The notes beneath the pieces were generated by a model that was given only the letters and a program-made list of their open reading frames with translations, did no database searches and was not told the origin of the DNA. The position numbers were made by a program, and so were the translations under genes. A stretch of DNA of 64,000 bases from Azospirillum sp. B21 (GTDB lineage Bacteria; Pseudomonadota; Alphaproteobacteria; Azospirillales; Azospirillaceae), in the NCBI RefSeq assembly GCF_008364825.1, contig NZ_VTTO01000007.1, forward strand, positions 248,001 through 312,000, given 5' to 3'. This document shows positions 18,688-28,322 of this stretch, one piece after another (the stretch's first letter is position 1; every line of letters starts with the position of its first letter).

Positions 18688-20147
18688 GCGCCCAGGGGAG
18701 CAAGTTTGACTTCGACATCGCCGTCGTCGGTTCCGGTCCGGCCGGCCTCGCCGCCGCGGCGCTCGCCGCGTCCAAGGGCGCGTCGGTGGTGCTGCTCGAC
18801 GAGCAGACGGAACCCGGCGGCCAGATCTACCGCGCCGTCACCGAGACGCCGGTGCGCGACCGCAAGGTGCTCGGCCCCGACTATTGGCATGGTGCCGAGC
18901 TGCTGGGTCCGCTGCGCGACAGCGGTGCCGTCCACTGGCCGGGCAGCACGGTGTGGAGCGTCGCCCGCCCGCGGGAGGACGGGCCGGACGGGGAGCGCCG
19001 CATCCAGATCGGCCTGTCGCGGAACGGTGCGGCGGCGATGCTGACCGTGCGCCACGTCATCCTGGCGACCGGCGCGCTTGAACGGCCCTTCCCGATCCCC
19101 GGCTGGACCCTGCCGGGCGTGCTGGGCGCCGGTGCGGCGCAGGTGCTGCTGAAGACCTCCGGCCTCGTGCCGTCGGGCGCCACGGTGATGGCGGGCAGCG
19201 GGCCGCTGCTGTGGCTGCTGGCCTGGCAGTATCTGCAGGCTGGCGCCCGCATCGATGCCATCCTCGACACCACGCCGAAGCAGAACTGGCGCGCCGCACT
19301 GCCGCTGCTGCCGGGCTTCCTGCGCTCGCCCTATCTCGGCAAGGGCATGAAGCTGATGCTGGAGGTGCGGCGCAAGCTGACCGTCATCGGCAACGTCACG
19401 GCACTCCGCGCCGAAGGTGGCCTTGCGGGCGAGGGCGTGCTGAAGAGCGTCGTCTACACCCGCAACGGCACCGAGCACCGGTTGCCGGCCGACACGCTCC
19501 TGCTGCACCAGGGCGTCGTCCCCAACCTGAACCTCGCCAACGCCACCGGCTGCGCCCAGCGTTGGGACGAGCAGCAGCGTTGCTGGCGCCCGACCACCGA
19601 CGAGTGGGGTGCGACCTCCGTCGAAGGCGTGTCGCTGGCCGGCGACGGTGCCGGCATCGGTGGCGCCCGCGCGGCGGAAGAGGCGGGGCGGCTGGCGGCG
19701 CTCGACGCGCTGCACCGGCTGGGCCGCATCGGGCGCGAGCAGCGCGACCAGTCCGCCGCGCCGTTCCGCGCCGCGCTGGACCGCGCGCTGACCGGCCGCG
19801 CCTTCCTCGACACGCTCTACACTCCGGCGGAAGCCTTCCGCGTGCCGGCCGACGACACCATCGTCTGCCGCTGCGAGGAGATCACCGCCGGCGCGGTGCG
19901 CGAAGCGGTGCGGCTCGGCTGCTCCGGCCCCAACCAGGCCAAGAGCTTCCTGCGCTGCGGCATGGGACCATGCCAGGGCCGGCTCTGCGGCCCGACGGTG
20001 ACCGAGGTCATCGCGGCGGAGCGCGGCGTCTCCCCGGCGGAGGTCGGCTATTACCGCCTGCGCCCGCCGGTGAAGCCGATCACGCTCGCCGAACTGGCAG
20101 CATTGCCGAAGACCGACGCCGACATCGACGCCGTGTTCAAGCACTGA
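18684..20147 (+). CDS. FAD/NAD(P)-binding oxidoreductase with BFD-like 2Fe-2S domain (OoxA/HcnB-like)
   Basis: A 487-residue protein that would be the alpha subunit of the oxidase complex. It has an FAD motif at the start (DIAVVGSGPAGLAAAALAAS), the LLDEQTEPGGQIYR segment, an ATGALERPFP loop, a second Rossmann region and a C-terminal BFD-like domain with CRCEE and a later CGMGPCQGRLC cluster. Family members include opine oxidase alpha subunits, HcnB and sarcosine oxidase alpha fragments. The ATG overlaps the stop of the 2Fe-2S gene, supporting translational coupling. Confidence 0.9.
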   Translation: MSAQGSKFDFDIAVVGSGPAGLAAAALAASKGASVVLLDEQTEPGGQIYRAVTETPVRDRKVLGPDYWHGAELLGPLRDSGAVHWPGSTVWSVARPREDGPDGERRIQIGLSRNGAAAMLTVRHVILATGALERPFPIPGWTLPGVLGAGAAQVLLKTSGLVPSGATVMAGSGPLLWLLAWQYLQAGARIDAILDTTPKQNWRAALPLLPGFLRSPYLGKGMKLMLEVRRKLTVIGNVTALRAEGGLAGEGVLKSVVYTRNGTEHRLPADTLLLHQGVVPNLNLANATGCAQRWDEQQRCWRPTTDEWGATSVEGVSLAGDGAGIGGARAAEEAGRLAALDALHRLGRIGREQRDQSAAPFRAALDRALTGRAFLDTLYTPAEAFRVPADDTIVCRCEEITAGAVREAVRLGCSGPNQAKSFLRCGMGPCQGRLCGPTVTEVIAAERGVSPAEVGYYRLRPPVKPITLAELAALPKTDADIDAVFKH

Positions 20148-20160
20148 CCGGAGGCGCCCG

Positions 20161-21288
20161 ATGACCGCCACCGCCTTACCCCGTCCCGACGTTATCGTCA
20201 TCGGCGGCGGCCTGCACGGCTGCTCCGCCGCGCTGCAGCTGTCGATGCGCGGCGTGCGCGTGCTGGTTCTGGAGAAGGACCATGTCGCCCGCCATGCCTC
20301 CGGCGTCAATGCGGGTGGCGTGCGCCAGCTCGGACGCCATGTCGCGGAGGTGCCGCTGTCCGTCGCCTCGATGGCGCTGTGGCACGGCATCCGCGATCTG
20401 GTGGACGACGATTGCGGCTTCGAAAGCCACGGCCAGATCAAGGTGGCGGAGACCGAGGCCGAGCTGGAGACGGTGCGCGCCCGCGTCGCCGAACTGAACG
20501 CGCTGGGCTTCACCCATGAGGAGGTGATCGGGCAGGAGGAACTGCGCTCTCTGGTGCCGGCCATCGCCGATCACTGCGTCGGTGCGCTGGTGTCGCGCGG
20601 CGACGGGGCGGCGATCCCCTTCCGCACCACCTTCGCCTTCCGCCGCAAGGCCATCGCGCTGGGCGCCCGCTTTCAGGAGGGTGGCGCCGTGACGCGGCTG
20701 GCCCGCAAGGGCGGGCTGTGGAGCGTGGAAACGGCGGACGGTGGCCGGTTCGAGGCGCCGGTGGTGGTGAACGCCGCCGGGGCCTGGGCCGACCGCATCG
20801 CCGCGCAGGTGGGGGAGCCGGTGCCGCTGGAGGTCATCGCGCCGATGCTGATGATCACGGCGCGCGTCGCCCCCTTCATCAAGCCGGTGGTGGGTGCGAC
20901 CGGCCGCACCCTGTCCTTCAAGCAGTTCCCCAACGGGACGGTGCTGATCGGCGGCGGGCTGCTGGGCCGGGCGGTGCGCGACGAAAACCGGACGGAGCTG
21001 GACTTCTCGCAGGTGTCGGTGAATGCCCGCACGGTGTGGGACCTGTTCCCGTGCATGCGCGGCGCCACCATCGTCCGCTCTTGGGCGGGGATCGAGGCGC
21101 GGATGCCGGACCAGATCCCGGTGATCGGCCCCAGCGGCACCGAACCGGATCTCTACCATTCCTTCGGCTTCTCGGCGCACGGTTTCCAGCTTGGTCCCAT
21201 CGTCGGGCGGATCACCGCCGACCTGATCACGGGCGGGGCCACCGACCTGCCCATCGCCCCCTTCCGCATCGGCCGCTTCGCCGCCTGA
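20161..21288 (+). CDS. Second FAD-dependent amino-acid/amine oxidoreductase (DAO family)
   Basis: A 375-residue DAO-family flavoenzyme with the N-terminal motif DVIVIGGGLHGCSAALQLS, the HASGVNAGGVRQ loop and the C-terminal FSAHGFQLGP signature. It is a distant paralog of the enzyme encoded at 17271. It starts 13 bases after the alpha subunit gene. It may be an alternative catalytic subunit for the same partner proteins or may oxidise a downstream intermediate such as a D- or imino-amino acid. Confidence 0.87.
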   Translation: MTATALPRPDVIVIGGGLHGCSAALQLSMRGVRVLVLEKDHVARHASGVNAGGVRQLGRHVAEVPLSVASMALWHGIRDLVDDDCGFESHGQIKVAETEAELETVRARVAELNALGFTHEEVIGQEELRSLVPAIADHCVGALVSRGDGAAIPFRTTFAFRRKAIALGARFQEGGAVTRLARKGGLWSVETADGGRFEAPVVVNAAGAWADRIAAQVGEPVPLEVIAPMLMITARVAPFIKPVVGATGRTLSFKQFPNGTVLIGGGLLGRAVRDENRTELDFSQVSVNARTVWDLFPCMRGATIVRSWAGIEARMPDQIPVIGPSGTEPDLYHSFGFSAHGFQLGPIVGRITADLITGGATDLPIAPFRIGRFAA

Positions 21289-21307
21289 CCCATTGGAGCA
21301 TCATCCC

Positions 21308-21655
21308 GTGACGATCCAGCGCTTCCACCCGACCCCGCGGCTCTGCGACATGGTCATCCACAAGGACACCGTCTATCTCGCCGGCCAGATCGTCGATGAC
21401 GGATCGACGACGGTGGAGGCGCAGACCCGCGACGTGCTGCGCCAGATCGACGCCCTGCTGGCCGAGGCCGGGACGAGCAAGAGCAACATCCTGACCGCCA
21501 CGGTCTATCTGGCCGACATCGCCACCTTCCCCGAGATGAACGCCGCCTGGGACGCCTGGGTCGACAAGGCCAATCCGCCGGCCCGCGCGACGGTGGAAGC
21601 CCGGCTGGCCGACCCGTCGATCCTGGTCGAGATCGTCGTCGTCGCGGGACTCTGA
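21308..21655 (+). CDS. RidA family enamine/imine deaminase
   Basis: A 115-residue RidA/YjgF/UK114 protein. It carries the family core VYLAGQIV, ATVYLADIATFPEMN and the active-site Arg in PPARATVEARLADPSILVEI. RidA enzymes hydrolyse reactive imines made by FAD-dependent amino-acid oxidases, so its place directly behind two such oxidases is functionally sensible. Translation probably starts at GTG 21308 with GGAG nine bases upstream. Confidence 0.88.
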   Translation: MTIQRFHPTPRLCDMVIHKDTVYLAGQIVDDGSTTVEAQTRDVLRQIDALLAEAGTSKSNILTATVYLADIATFPEMNAAWDAWVDKANPPARATVEARLADPSILVEIVVVAGL

Positions 21656-21688
21656 CCCAATCAACCTTCGTCATTTCCGGAGCCTGCC

Positions 21689-22453
21689 ATGAAGCGCCTC
21701 GTCACGGGCGTCGCCGCCCTCCTTCTGCTTGCGTCCGACGGCGTCGCCGCTGCGCAGGACATCCGCATCGCGACCGAGGGCGCCTACCCGCCCTTCAACT
21801 TCACCCAGCCCGACGGCAAGGTGGCGGGGCTGGAGGTCGACCTCGCCAACGCGCTGTGCGAGCGGATGAAGCGCCCCTGCACCGTCGTGGCGCAGGAGTG
21901 GGACGGCATCATTCCGGGGCTGCTGGCGAAGAAGTACGACGCCATCATGGCGACGATGAACATCACGCCGGAACGGGCGAAGGCGATCGGCTTCTCCACC
22001 CCCTACATGGTGGTGCCGGCCTATTTCGTGGCGCCGGCCAAGTCGAGCATCGACGGCTCGCCGGCCAGCCTGCGCGGCAAGACCATCGGCGCCCAGGTCT
22101 CCACCACCCATTCCCGCTATGTCGAGAAGCATCTCGGCAGCGAGGCGACTCTGAAGACCTACGACACCGCCTCCAACCTGCTGGCCGACCTGAAGGCCGG
22201 GCGGATCGACGCCGCCATCACCACCGGCGCCACCGCGTCGGACTGGGTGAAGGGCGACGGCGGCAAGTCGGTCAAGTTGGTCGGCCAGCCGGTGATCGAC
22301 GCCGAGGTGTTCGGCCCCGGCATCGGCGTCGGGCTGCGCAAGGAGGACGAGAGCCTGAAGCAGTCCTTCGACGAGGCGATCCGCGCGGTCGTGCAGGACG
22401 GCACGCTGGCGCGCATCGCCGCCCGCTACGTCGATTTCTCCATCACCCCCTGA
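21689..22453 (+). CDS. Periplasmic amino-acid/opine-binding protein (SBP family 3)
   Basis: A 254-residue binding protein with a signal peptide ending near GVAAAQD and the family 3 signatures IRIATEGAYPPFNF, EVDLANALCERM and EWDGIIPGLLAKKYDAIMA. It resembles the lysine/arginine/ornithine and octopine/nopaline binding proteins. No permease or ATPase of the matching His/Glu type follows it here, so it must use a transporter elsewhere or act as a sensor. It lies between two RidA genes in the oxidase operon. Confidence 0.88.
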   Translation: MKRLVTGVAALLLLASDGVAAAQDIRIATEGAYPPFNFTQPDGKVAGLEVDLANALCERMKRPCTVVAQEWDGIIPGLLAKKYDAIMATMNITPERAKAIGFSTPYMVVPAYFVAPAKSSIDGSPASLRGKTIGAQVSTTHSRYVEKHLGSEATLKTYDTASNLLADLKAGRIDAAITTGATASDWVKGDGGKSVKLVGQPVIDAEVFGPGIGVGLRKEDESLKQSFDEAIRAVVQDGTLARIAARYVDFSITP

Positions 22454-22483
22454 GTTCTCTTAGAAACCAAGGAGCAGTTTCCA

Positions 22484-22831
22484 GTGATCAAGCGCATCGA
22501 GAAGACCAAGATCATGCACCGCGTCGTCGTCAACAACGGCACGGCCTATCTCGGCGGCATCATCGCCGACGACGTCAGCGTCGGCATGGGCGGCCAGGTC
22601 ACGCAGATCTGCGGCAAGCTCGACCAGGTGCTGGCGATGGCCGGCAGCGACAAGACCAAGCTGCTGTCCGCCCAGCTGTTCATCACCAATATGAGCCTGA
22701 AGAACGAGATGAACGAGGCGTGGCTCGCCTGGCTCGACGGCAACGACCTGCCGGCCCGCGCCACCATCGGTGTCGCCGACCTCGGCGCGCCGGAGATCCT
22801 GATCGAGGTGGTCGTCACCGCTGCGGTCTGA
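22484..22831 (+). CDS. Second RidA family protein
   Basis: A 115-residue RidA-fold protein with TAYLGGIIADDVS, SAQLFITNMSLKNEMNEAW and the Arg-containing LPARATIGVADLG. It differs clearly from the first RidA of the operon and belongs to a different subgroup, possibly one without the same deaminase specificity. GTG is the start, with AAGGAG ahead of it. A terminator follows, so this is the last gene of the operon. Confidence 0.87.
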   Translation: MIKRIEKTKIMHRVVVNNGTAYLGGIIADDVSVGMGGQVTQICGKLDQVLAMAGSDKTKLLSAQLFITNMSLKNEMNEAWLAWLDGNDLPARATIGVADLGAPEILIEVVVTAAV

Positions 22832-22849
22832 TCTGCCGCCTTCATACCG

Positions 22850-22887
22850 TGACGCCCCGTGCCCGACGCGCGGGGCGTCATTGTTTT
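22850..22887 (+). terminator. Rho-independent terminator ending the oxidase/RidA operon
   Basis: TGACGCCCCG at 22850-22859 pairs with CGGGGCGTCA at 22871-22880 and is followed by TTGTTTT. The convergent efflux gene ends a few bases later, so the hairpin may serve both strands. Confidence 0.85.
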
Positions 22888-22892
22888 CGGGC

Positions 22893-24488
22893 CTACTGTT
22901 TCGGGGTCGGGCGCAGCAGCACGATCAGCAGAAGCCCGCCGACGATGAACCAGCCAATCACGATGAAGCCGTCGATGTAGGCCAGCACATAAGCCTGCTT
23001 GCGCACCGCCGAAGACAGCAGCGACAGGGCGCGCAGCGTCGCCTCCTCGTTGCCGGTGGAGCGGGCGGCGATGCCGGCGGCGGTGCCCGCCAACCGGTGC
23101 ACGGTGTCGGGATCGCCCGCCACCACGTCGGAGACGAGGCGGAAGCTGTGGAACTGCTCGCGCATGCGGACGAAGGTCTGCATGAAGGCGGCACCCAGCT
23201 CGCCGCCGAGCAGGCGCGAGGTCTGCAGCAGCGCGCCCAGCGCCAGGATGTAGGCGGGGTTCAGGTTCTTGATGTTGAAATAGATCAGCGAGGTCATGGC
23301 GAAGGACTGGCCGAAGGCCTGCAGCATCTGCGACGGCAGGAAGTCGGCGCCGATCCAGTCGGCCGTCAGGTGCGAGGCCAGCCAGCAGGCCATGCCCACC
23401 GCGGCGAAGCCGGCCGCCATCAGCACGCGCGGATCGGCGTGGCGCAGCAGCGTGCCGACCAGCGGCGCCAGCAGGAACTGCGGCAGCGCGATCAGCAGCA
23501 GCGTGTCCCCCACCTCCAGCGCCCGGTAATTGTTCACCGTTATCAGGAATTGCGGGACGAGGAAGGCGGTCGACAGCATCACCAGCCGCAGCAGCACCAG
23601 CAGCAGGCACAGAAGCGGGATGTTGCCGCGGAACAGCGCGCTGAAGGTGATCCAGGGCTTCGGGCAGGTCAGTTCCTGCACGACGAAGGCGACGACCAGC
23701 AGTCCGCCGGCCAGGAACAGCCCGGTGATGAGGCCGGAGTTGAACCAGTCCAGCCGGTTGCCCTGGTCCAGCCCGGCATAGAGCAGGGCGAAGCCGAAAC
23801 TGGCATAGGCGATGCCCCACCAGTCGCCGTCCTTCAGCAGATCGCGCCGCACCGGTTCGGCCGGCATGCCGAAATAGACGCAGAGCGCCATCAGCGGCGC
23901 CAGCAGTGCGGTGTCCCAGAACAGCCAGCGCCAGTCGAGGGTCTCGATCACCCAGCCTTCGATGGAAGCGGAGAAGTTCAGCGACAGCTCCACATTCATC
24001 GCATAGACGGCGATGCCGTAGACCAGATAGCGCGGCGGCAGGTTGCGGACGATGAAGCCGATGGTCAGCGGGATGAAGGTCCCCGACGACAGGCCGGCCA
24101 GCACCTGGAAGGTCAGGACCCCGGTCAGCGTGCCGGTCAGCGGAAGGGCCAGCGTCGCCAGCCCGTAGGTGACGGAGGAGACCAGCAGAACCCGCCGCGG
24201 CCCGAACACCACGCCGAGGAAGGCCGCGGCCGGCGCCACCAGCATCTGCGCCACCGTGTAGGCGGTGGGGATCCACGACCCCTCGTCGAAGCCGGCGCCG
24301 ATGGCGCCGCGGATGTCGGCCAGACCGAAGGCGGTGATCCGTGCGGTCAGGGTGGAGATCAGCGCGCCCAGCAGCACGCCGAGCAGCCCGATGATGGGAT
24401 GGTGGGTGATGGCCGGCGCCGCTTCCCGCAGCAAGCGCGGCAGCGGAAAGCGGCCCGGCGGCCGGGCGCCGGCGAGGTCGGCGCTCAT
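22893..24488 (-). CDS. DHA2-family MFS drug efflux transporter (EmrB-like)
   Basis: A 531-residue inner-membrane drug:proton antiporter with about 14 hydrophobic segments. The motif LVAPAAAFLGVVFGPRRVLL near residue 90 corresponds to the loop 2-3 signature of MFS exporters. The ATG overlaps the stop of the membrane fusion gene upstream (ATGA), the standard arrangement of emrAB operons, and the pair should work with an outer-membrane TolC protein that is not in the window. Substrate unknown. Confidence 0.88.
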   Translation of the reverse strand: MSADLAGARPPGRFPLPRLLREAAPAITHHPIIGLLGVLLGALISTLTARITAFGLADIRGAIGAGFDEGSWIPTAYTVAQMLVAPAAAFLGVVFGPRRVLLVSSVTYGLATLALPLTGTLTGVLTFQVLAGLSSGTFIPLTIGFIVRNLPPRYLVYGIAVYAMNVELSLNFSASIEGWVIETLDWRWLFWDTALLAPLMALCVYFGMPAEPVRRDLLKDGDWWGIAYASFGFALLYAGLDQGNRLDWFNSGLITGLFLAGGLLVVAFVVQELTCPKPWITFSALFRGNIPLLCLLLVLLRLVMLSTAFLVPQFLITVNNYRALEVGDTLLLIALPQFLLAPLVGTLLRHADPRVLMAAGFAAVGMACWLASHLTADWIGADFLPSQMLQAFGQSFAMTSLIYFNIKNLNPAYILALGALLQTSRLLGGELGAAFMQTFVRMREQFHSFRLVSDVVAGDPDTVHRLAGTAAGIAARSTGNEEATLRALSLLSSAVRKQAYVLAYIDGFIVIGWFIVGGLLLIVLLRPTPKQ

Positions 24489-25648
24489 TTCGCGGGATCC
24501 CCGCCCGTACCGCCTTCGCTGGCACCGGCGGTATCGATGGTCACCACCACCGACATGCCCGGCCGCAGCCGGTCGCGCAGCGGGTTGGGATCGTCCAGGA
24601 CGATCTTCACCGGGATGCGCTGGACGATCTTGGTGAAGTTGCCGGTGGCGTTGTCGGGCGGCAGCAGGGCGAACTGGCTGCCGCTGGCCGGGGACTCGCC
24701 GGCCACACGGCCGGTCAGCGGCGTGTCGGGGAAGCTGTCGACCCGCACCGTCGCCGGCTGGCCGGGGCGGATGCGGGTCATCTGGGTTTCCTTGTAGTTG
24801 GCGATCACCCACACCGACGGCAGCGGCACCAGGGTGATGATCTGGCTGCCCTGCCCGACATACTGGCCGGGACGGACCTGCCGCTGGCCAACCATGCCGT
24901 CGGCCGGCGCGCGGATCGTCGTGCGGTCCAGCGTGATGCGGGCAAGATCGAGATCGGCCTGCCGCTGCAGCCGGGTGGCCTGGGCCTGACGGACCTGCAC
25001 GTCGATGCCGTCCAGCGCCGCCTTCTGCTGATCGACCAATGCCTGCCCGGCCTCCAGCGACGCCTGGGCGCGTCGGGAGGTCGCCTGGGCCTGCTGCAGG
25101 GCCTGCAGCGTGCCGGCCAGCCCCTGTTCGGTCAGGGAATGCTGGCGCGATTCCTCCAGCCGCGCCCGCCATGCGTCGGCCTCCAGCCCATGGACGTTGG
25201 CCTCGGCCTGATCGACCAGGGCACGCTGGGTGCGTTTCTGGATGTCGAACTGGGCGATGGCGGCATCGGCGGCTGCCAGCGCCGCCTCCGCCTGCTCCAC
25301 CCGCGCGCGGTAGTCGTCGTTGGCGATGAACGCGACCGGATCGCCGATCCGGACCCGCTGGAAATCGCCCACCGGCATGTCGCGGACGATCCCCGACACC
25401 TGGGCCGACAGCGGCGTGATGTCGGATTGCAGATAGGCGTCGTTGGTGGTCTGGCTGACCGCCGAGCCGACCCAGCGGTCCCAGCGGGTGGCGAAGGCCA
25501 CCACCAGCAGGACCGCCAGCCCCAGCACCGCCAGCCGCACCACCCACGGGCTCCAGGCCACCGGCGGCGGCGCGGCCGGGGGCGGCGGAGGGGGTGGCGG
25601 GGACGGCTGCAGGTCCGATCCCCGGGTCGGCGTGGCGGCATCGGTCAT
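24485..25648 (-). CDS. HlyD/EmrA-family membrane fusion protein
   Basis: A 387-residue periplasmic adaptor anchored by one N-terminal helix (about residues 33-52) after a Pro-rich cytoplasmic tail. It has a biotinyl-lipoyl half motif (AYLQSDITPLSAQVSGIV), a long alpha-helical hairpin (residues about 105-220) and the beta-barrel region TIRAPADGMVGQRQVRPGQYV. It links the EmrB-like pump to an outer-membrane channel. Confidence 0.9.
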   Translation of the reverse strand: MTDAATPTRGSDLQPSPPPPPPPPAAPPPVAWSPWVVRLAVLGLAVLLVVAFATRWDRWVGSAVSQTTNDAYLQSDITPLSAQVSGIVRDMPVGDFQRVRIGDPVAFIANDDYRARVEQAEAALAAADAAIAQFDIQKRTQRALVDQAEANVHGLEADAWRARLEESRQHSLTEQGLAGTLQALQQAQATSRRAQASLEAGQALVDQQKAALDGIDVQVRQAQATRLQRQADLDLARITLDRTTIRAPADGMVGQRQVRPGQYVGQGSQIITLVPLPSVWVIANYKETQMTRIRPGQPATVRVDSFPDTPLTGRVAGESPASGSQFALLPPDNATGNFTKIVQRIPVKIVLDDPNPLRDRLRPGMSVVVTIDTAGASEGGTGGDPAK

Positions 25649-25767
25649 CCGGGGTGCTCCGTCGCAGGTTCCTTCGGAGCGACCCTACGCGATGATCGGC
25701 GAAAAGGCGCGCTGAACCTAGGTGTAGCCTCGCTTGGATCGGCGGAGACGCCCGTCCCCGGCTCAGC

Positions 25768-28071
25768 TCACCATTTGACGGTGGCGTGGACGAGGAAGGA
25801 GCGTCCGGCCTCCAGGTAGCGGCGGCGGTCGGCGGAAGTCTCCGCCACGCTCACCACGTTGATGTAGTTGTAGTATTCCTGGTTGAACAGGTTCTTGACG
25901 GAGGCACCGAGCGACAGATGGTCGGTCGGGTTCAGGTAGGCCGACAGGTCGACCGTGGTGTAGGACGGCGCCTTTAGGTAGGTGGAGCTGCTGACGTCGT
26001 CGGCCTTCTTGGCGAAGGCATGGGTGGCAACGACCTCCGCACCCCAGAAATTGTCAGGCGCGGTGTAGGACAGGCCGGCGTTCACGGTCAGCGGCGCCAC
26101 CTCGTCGATGGCGGTCTTGGCGTCGAGGTCGAAGCCGCGGGCGAAGGCCGCCGCGCCGAACAGAGACCAGCCCGGCTGGAAGCGCCATTCCCCCTTGCCC
26201 TCGACGCCGAAGATCTCGACCTTCGAGATGTTCTGCGACTGGTAGCGCAGCAGGCCGGCGCCGCTGCGGCCGACCGCCCGCTGGGCGATGAAGTTGCTGT
26301 AGCGGTTGTAGTAGCTGGACACCTGGAAGCTGGAGCCGTCGGCGTACTTGGCGCGGAAGCCGGCCTCGACGCCGTTGCTGGTCTCCGGCTTCAGGCTGGC
26401 GTTGGGCAGCACCTCGTAGCCGAAGGCCGGGTTGGAGAAGCCGAGGTTGGCGTCGTCATAGGGCGGCGCCCGGAAGCCGTGGGCATACTGGCCGAACAGC
26501 GAATATTCGCGGGTCAGCTCGTAGGTGGCGCCGAACTTCGGCGACAGCGCCAGCTTGTCCAGCTTCGACGGGGTGGAGGACGGGTTGGAGGCGAGATAGG
26601 CCGCGTCCAGTTCCGGGTTCATCCGGTAGTAATCGACCCGCAGGGCCGGCACCAGACGCAGCCGGTCGATGGTCACCTCGTCCTGCAGATAGCCGCCCAG
26701 CATCAGGGTGCTGGTGTTGGGGAAGGTGCGGCTGGGATAGGTGTCGCCGTTGTAGCTCTTGGCGGTGGCGCCGGTCGCCGTGTTGGACAGCGTCACGTCG
26801 CGCATGCGCTCGGTGCGGATGTGGTCGACGCTGAAGCCGTAGGAGAGGCGGTTGGGCAGCTCGAACCAGCTGGTATCGGTGCGCATGTTGACGGCACCGC
26901 CGAAGATGCGCTGTTCGGATTCGTTGTTGGTCTCTTCGCGCAGGGTGGAGCGCGCCGGGAACAATGCGTTGGTGGAGGTGGCGACGCCGGCGGTGCGGGT
27001 GCGGTTCTCCTTGTGGTCGTAGCCGGTGGCGTAGAGACGCCAGTCGAGATGGTCGACGAAGCCGATGGGGGCGTCGTGGGAATGCTCCAGCCCGATGCGC
27101 CAGCGCCTCGCCTTGTCGTCGCTGACGGAATCGGCGACGGTGCCGCGGGTGGACCGCATCGGCGCCATCGAGAAGATGTAGCTGGCGGCGGCGCCGACGT
27201 CGTTGCGCAGGGTGGTGTCGGTGTCGCGGTGGAAATGCTCGCCGGTCAGCGTGACCTTGTCGGGGCCGCGTTCCCACGCCAGCTTGGCGAGGCCGTTGTT
27301 GGACTGATAATCCTGCGGATTGCGGAAGCTCTTGTCCTTGGACTTGTACTCCTCACCGTCGCGGCGGGTGAAGATGCCGAGGATCGAGAACTCGCCCGAC
27401 CGCATCGCCGCGGTGCCGGTCTCGGAGAAGGAGCTGTCGACGCTGTCGTAGGCCCCCTTCAGCGAGGCGTAGAAATCCTTGCCGGGATAGAGGTAGTCGG
27501 CCGGGTCCTTGGTGACGTAGCCGACGACGCCGCCCAGCGCATCCGACCCGTAGAGGGCGGAGGACGGACCGCGCACGATTTCCACCTGCTTCAGGGAATC
27601 GAGGTCCACCGCGTCACGGCTGTAGCCGGCGGACGGCCCGGCCGATTTCGGCGTTTCCGGCAGGCGGGTGCCGTCGATCAGCATCAGCACGCGGTTGTCG
27701 GTGATGCCGCGGATGGCGAAGCCGCCGGCACCGGCACGGGCGGGCGAGTTGCTGACCGTCACACCCGGCTCGTAGCGCGTCAGGTCCTGCAGACGGTGCA
27801 GGCCGCGCGTCTCGATCTGCTCCTCCCCGATCACGGAGATGGTGGAGGTCGCCTCGTCCAGCCGCCGCTCCCCGCGCTCGCCATAGACGGTCACGGCGTC
27901 GAGCACGGTCGCGGGCTGGCCCGCCTGCGGGGCGGCGGCCGTCTGCACCGCCGTTTGGGCAAGCGCCGTGCCGGCGCCGGCCAGGGTCAGCGCCGATACC
28001 GACAGCCACAGCGCCCGGCGCAGCCGTCCAGTCCCTGCAATCCGCTGCGGGATGCTGGGGGTTCCGGTCAT
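25768..28071 (-). CDS. TonB-dependent haem/haemoglobin receptor
   Basis: An outer-membrane receptor of 767 residues that imports haem. A leader ends near GTALAQT, then the TonB-box region (LDAVTVYGERGERRLDEA) and plug (TRYEPGVTV, IRGITDNRVLMLIDGTRLP, VEIVRGPSSALYGSDALGGVVGYVT in pieces) precede the barrel. The sequence FRAPPYDDANLGF matches the FRAP motif of haem receptors and the protein ends in VKW, with the terminal aromatic needed for assembly. Its neighbours (hutX, hmuSTUV) and a Fur-like site upstream support haem as substrate. Confidence 0.9.
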   Translation of the reverse strand: MTGTPSIPQRIAGTGRLRRALWLSVSALTLAGAGTALAQTAVQTAAAPQAGQPATVLDAVTVYGERGERRLDEATSTISVIGEEQIETRGLHRLQDLTRYEPGVTVSNSPARAGAGGFAIRGITDNRVLMLIDGTRLPETPKSAGPSAGYSRDAVDLDSLKQVEIVRGPSSALYGSDALGGVVGYVTKDPADYLYPGKDFYASLKGAYDSVDSSFSETGTAAMRSGEFSILGIFTRRDGEEYKSKDKSFRNPQDYQSNNGLAKLAWERGPDKVTLTGEHFHRDTDTTLRNDVGAAASYIFSMAPMRSTRGTVADSVSDDKARRWRIGLEHSHDAPIGFVDHLDWRLYATGYDHKENRTRTAGVATSTNALFPARSTLREETNNESEQRIFGGAVNMRTDTSWFELPNRLSYGFSVDHIRTERMRDVTLSNTATGATAKSYNGDTYPSRTFPNTSTLMLGGYLQDEVTIDRLRLVPALRVDYYRMNPELDAAYLASNPSSTPSKLDKLALSPKFGATYELTREYSLFGQYAHGFRAPPYDDANLGFSNPAFGYEVLPNASLKPETSNGVEAGFRAKYADGSSFQVSSYYNRYSNFIAQRAVGRSGAGLLRYQSQNISKVEIFGVEGKGEWRFQPGWSLFGAAAFARGFDLDAKTAIDEVAPLTVNAGLSYTAPDNFWGAEVVATHAFAKKADDVSSSTYLKAPSYTTVDLSAYLNPTDHLSLGASVKNLFNQEYYNYINVVSVAETSADRRRYLEAGRSFLVHATVKW

Positions 28072-28135
28072 CTCTGTCTCTCCTCGCTCTTTTTGGGGTC
28101 ACGCCGGACCCGGCCGGCACGGTGATGTCAGTTTT

Positions 28136-28154
28136 GATATTGGTTATTATTCGC
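28136..28154 (-). promoter_or_regulatory. Fur-like operator upstream of the haem receptor gene
   Basis: GATATTGGTTATTATTCGC matches the 19-base Fur consensus at 13 positions by my count and lies about 65 bases before the receptor start in a locally AT-rich segment. Direct binding is unproven. Confidence 0.5.
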
Positions 28155-28193
28155 ATTTATTGAGCGCAGAATGGGCAACGTTGCTTTTTCGGC

Positions 28194-28277
28194 CGTCATT
28201 CCCGCGAAGGCGGGAATCCAGACTTGCGCCCGCCCTTGCACAGGAAACCCTGGATCCCCGCCTTCGCGGGGAGGACG
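28194..28277. repeat. Paired palindromic intergenic repeat (GCGAAGGCGGG family)
   Basis: The left arm CGTCATTCCCGCGAAGGCGG continues to ATCCAG at 28221. The right arm runs from CTGGATCCCCGCCTTCGCGG to GGACG at 28277. The two arms are inverted copies. A single unit occurs at 55392-55421. This is a REP-like element between the haem receptor and hutX genes. Confidence 0.85.
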
Positions 28278-28322
28278 ACTGAGGGAGGCCCTGGTCTGAT
28301 CGGATGCGGAACGGTTCAACCC

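Noticed and set aside
17271..21288. Hydrogen cyanide synthase hcnABC
   Set aside because: The subunit types match, but gene order (C-like, A-like, B-like), RidA genes, binding proteins and a NocR-like regulator fit amine/opine oxidation better than cyanogenesis.
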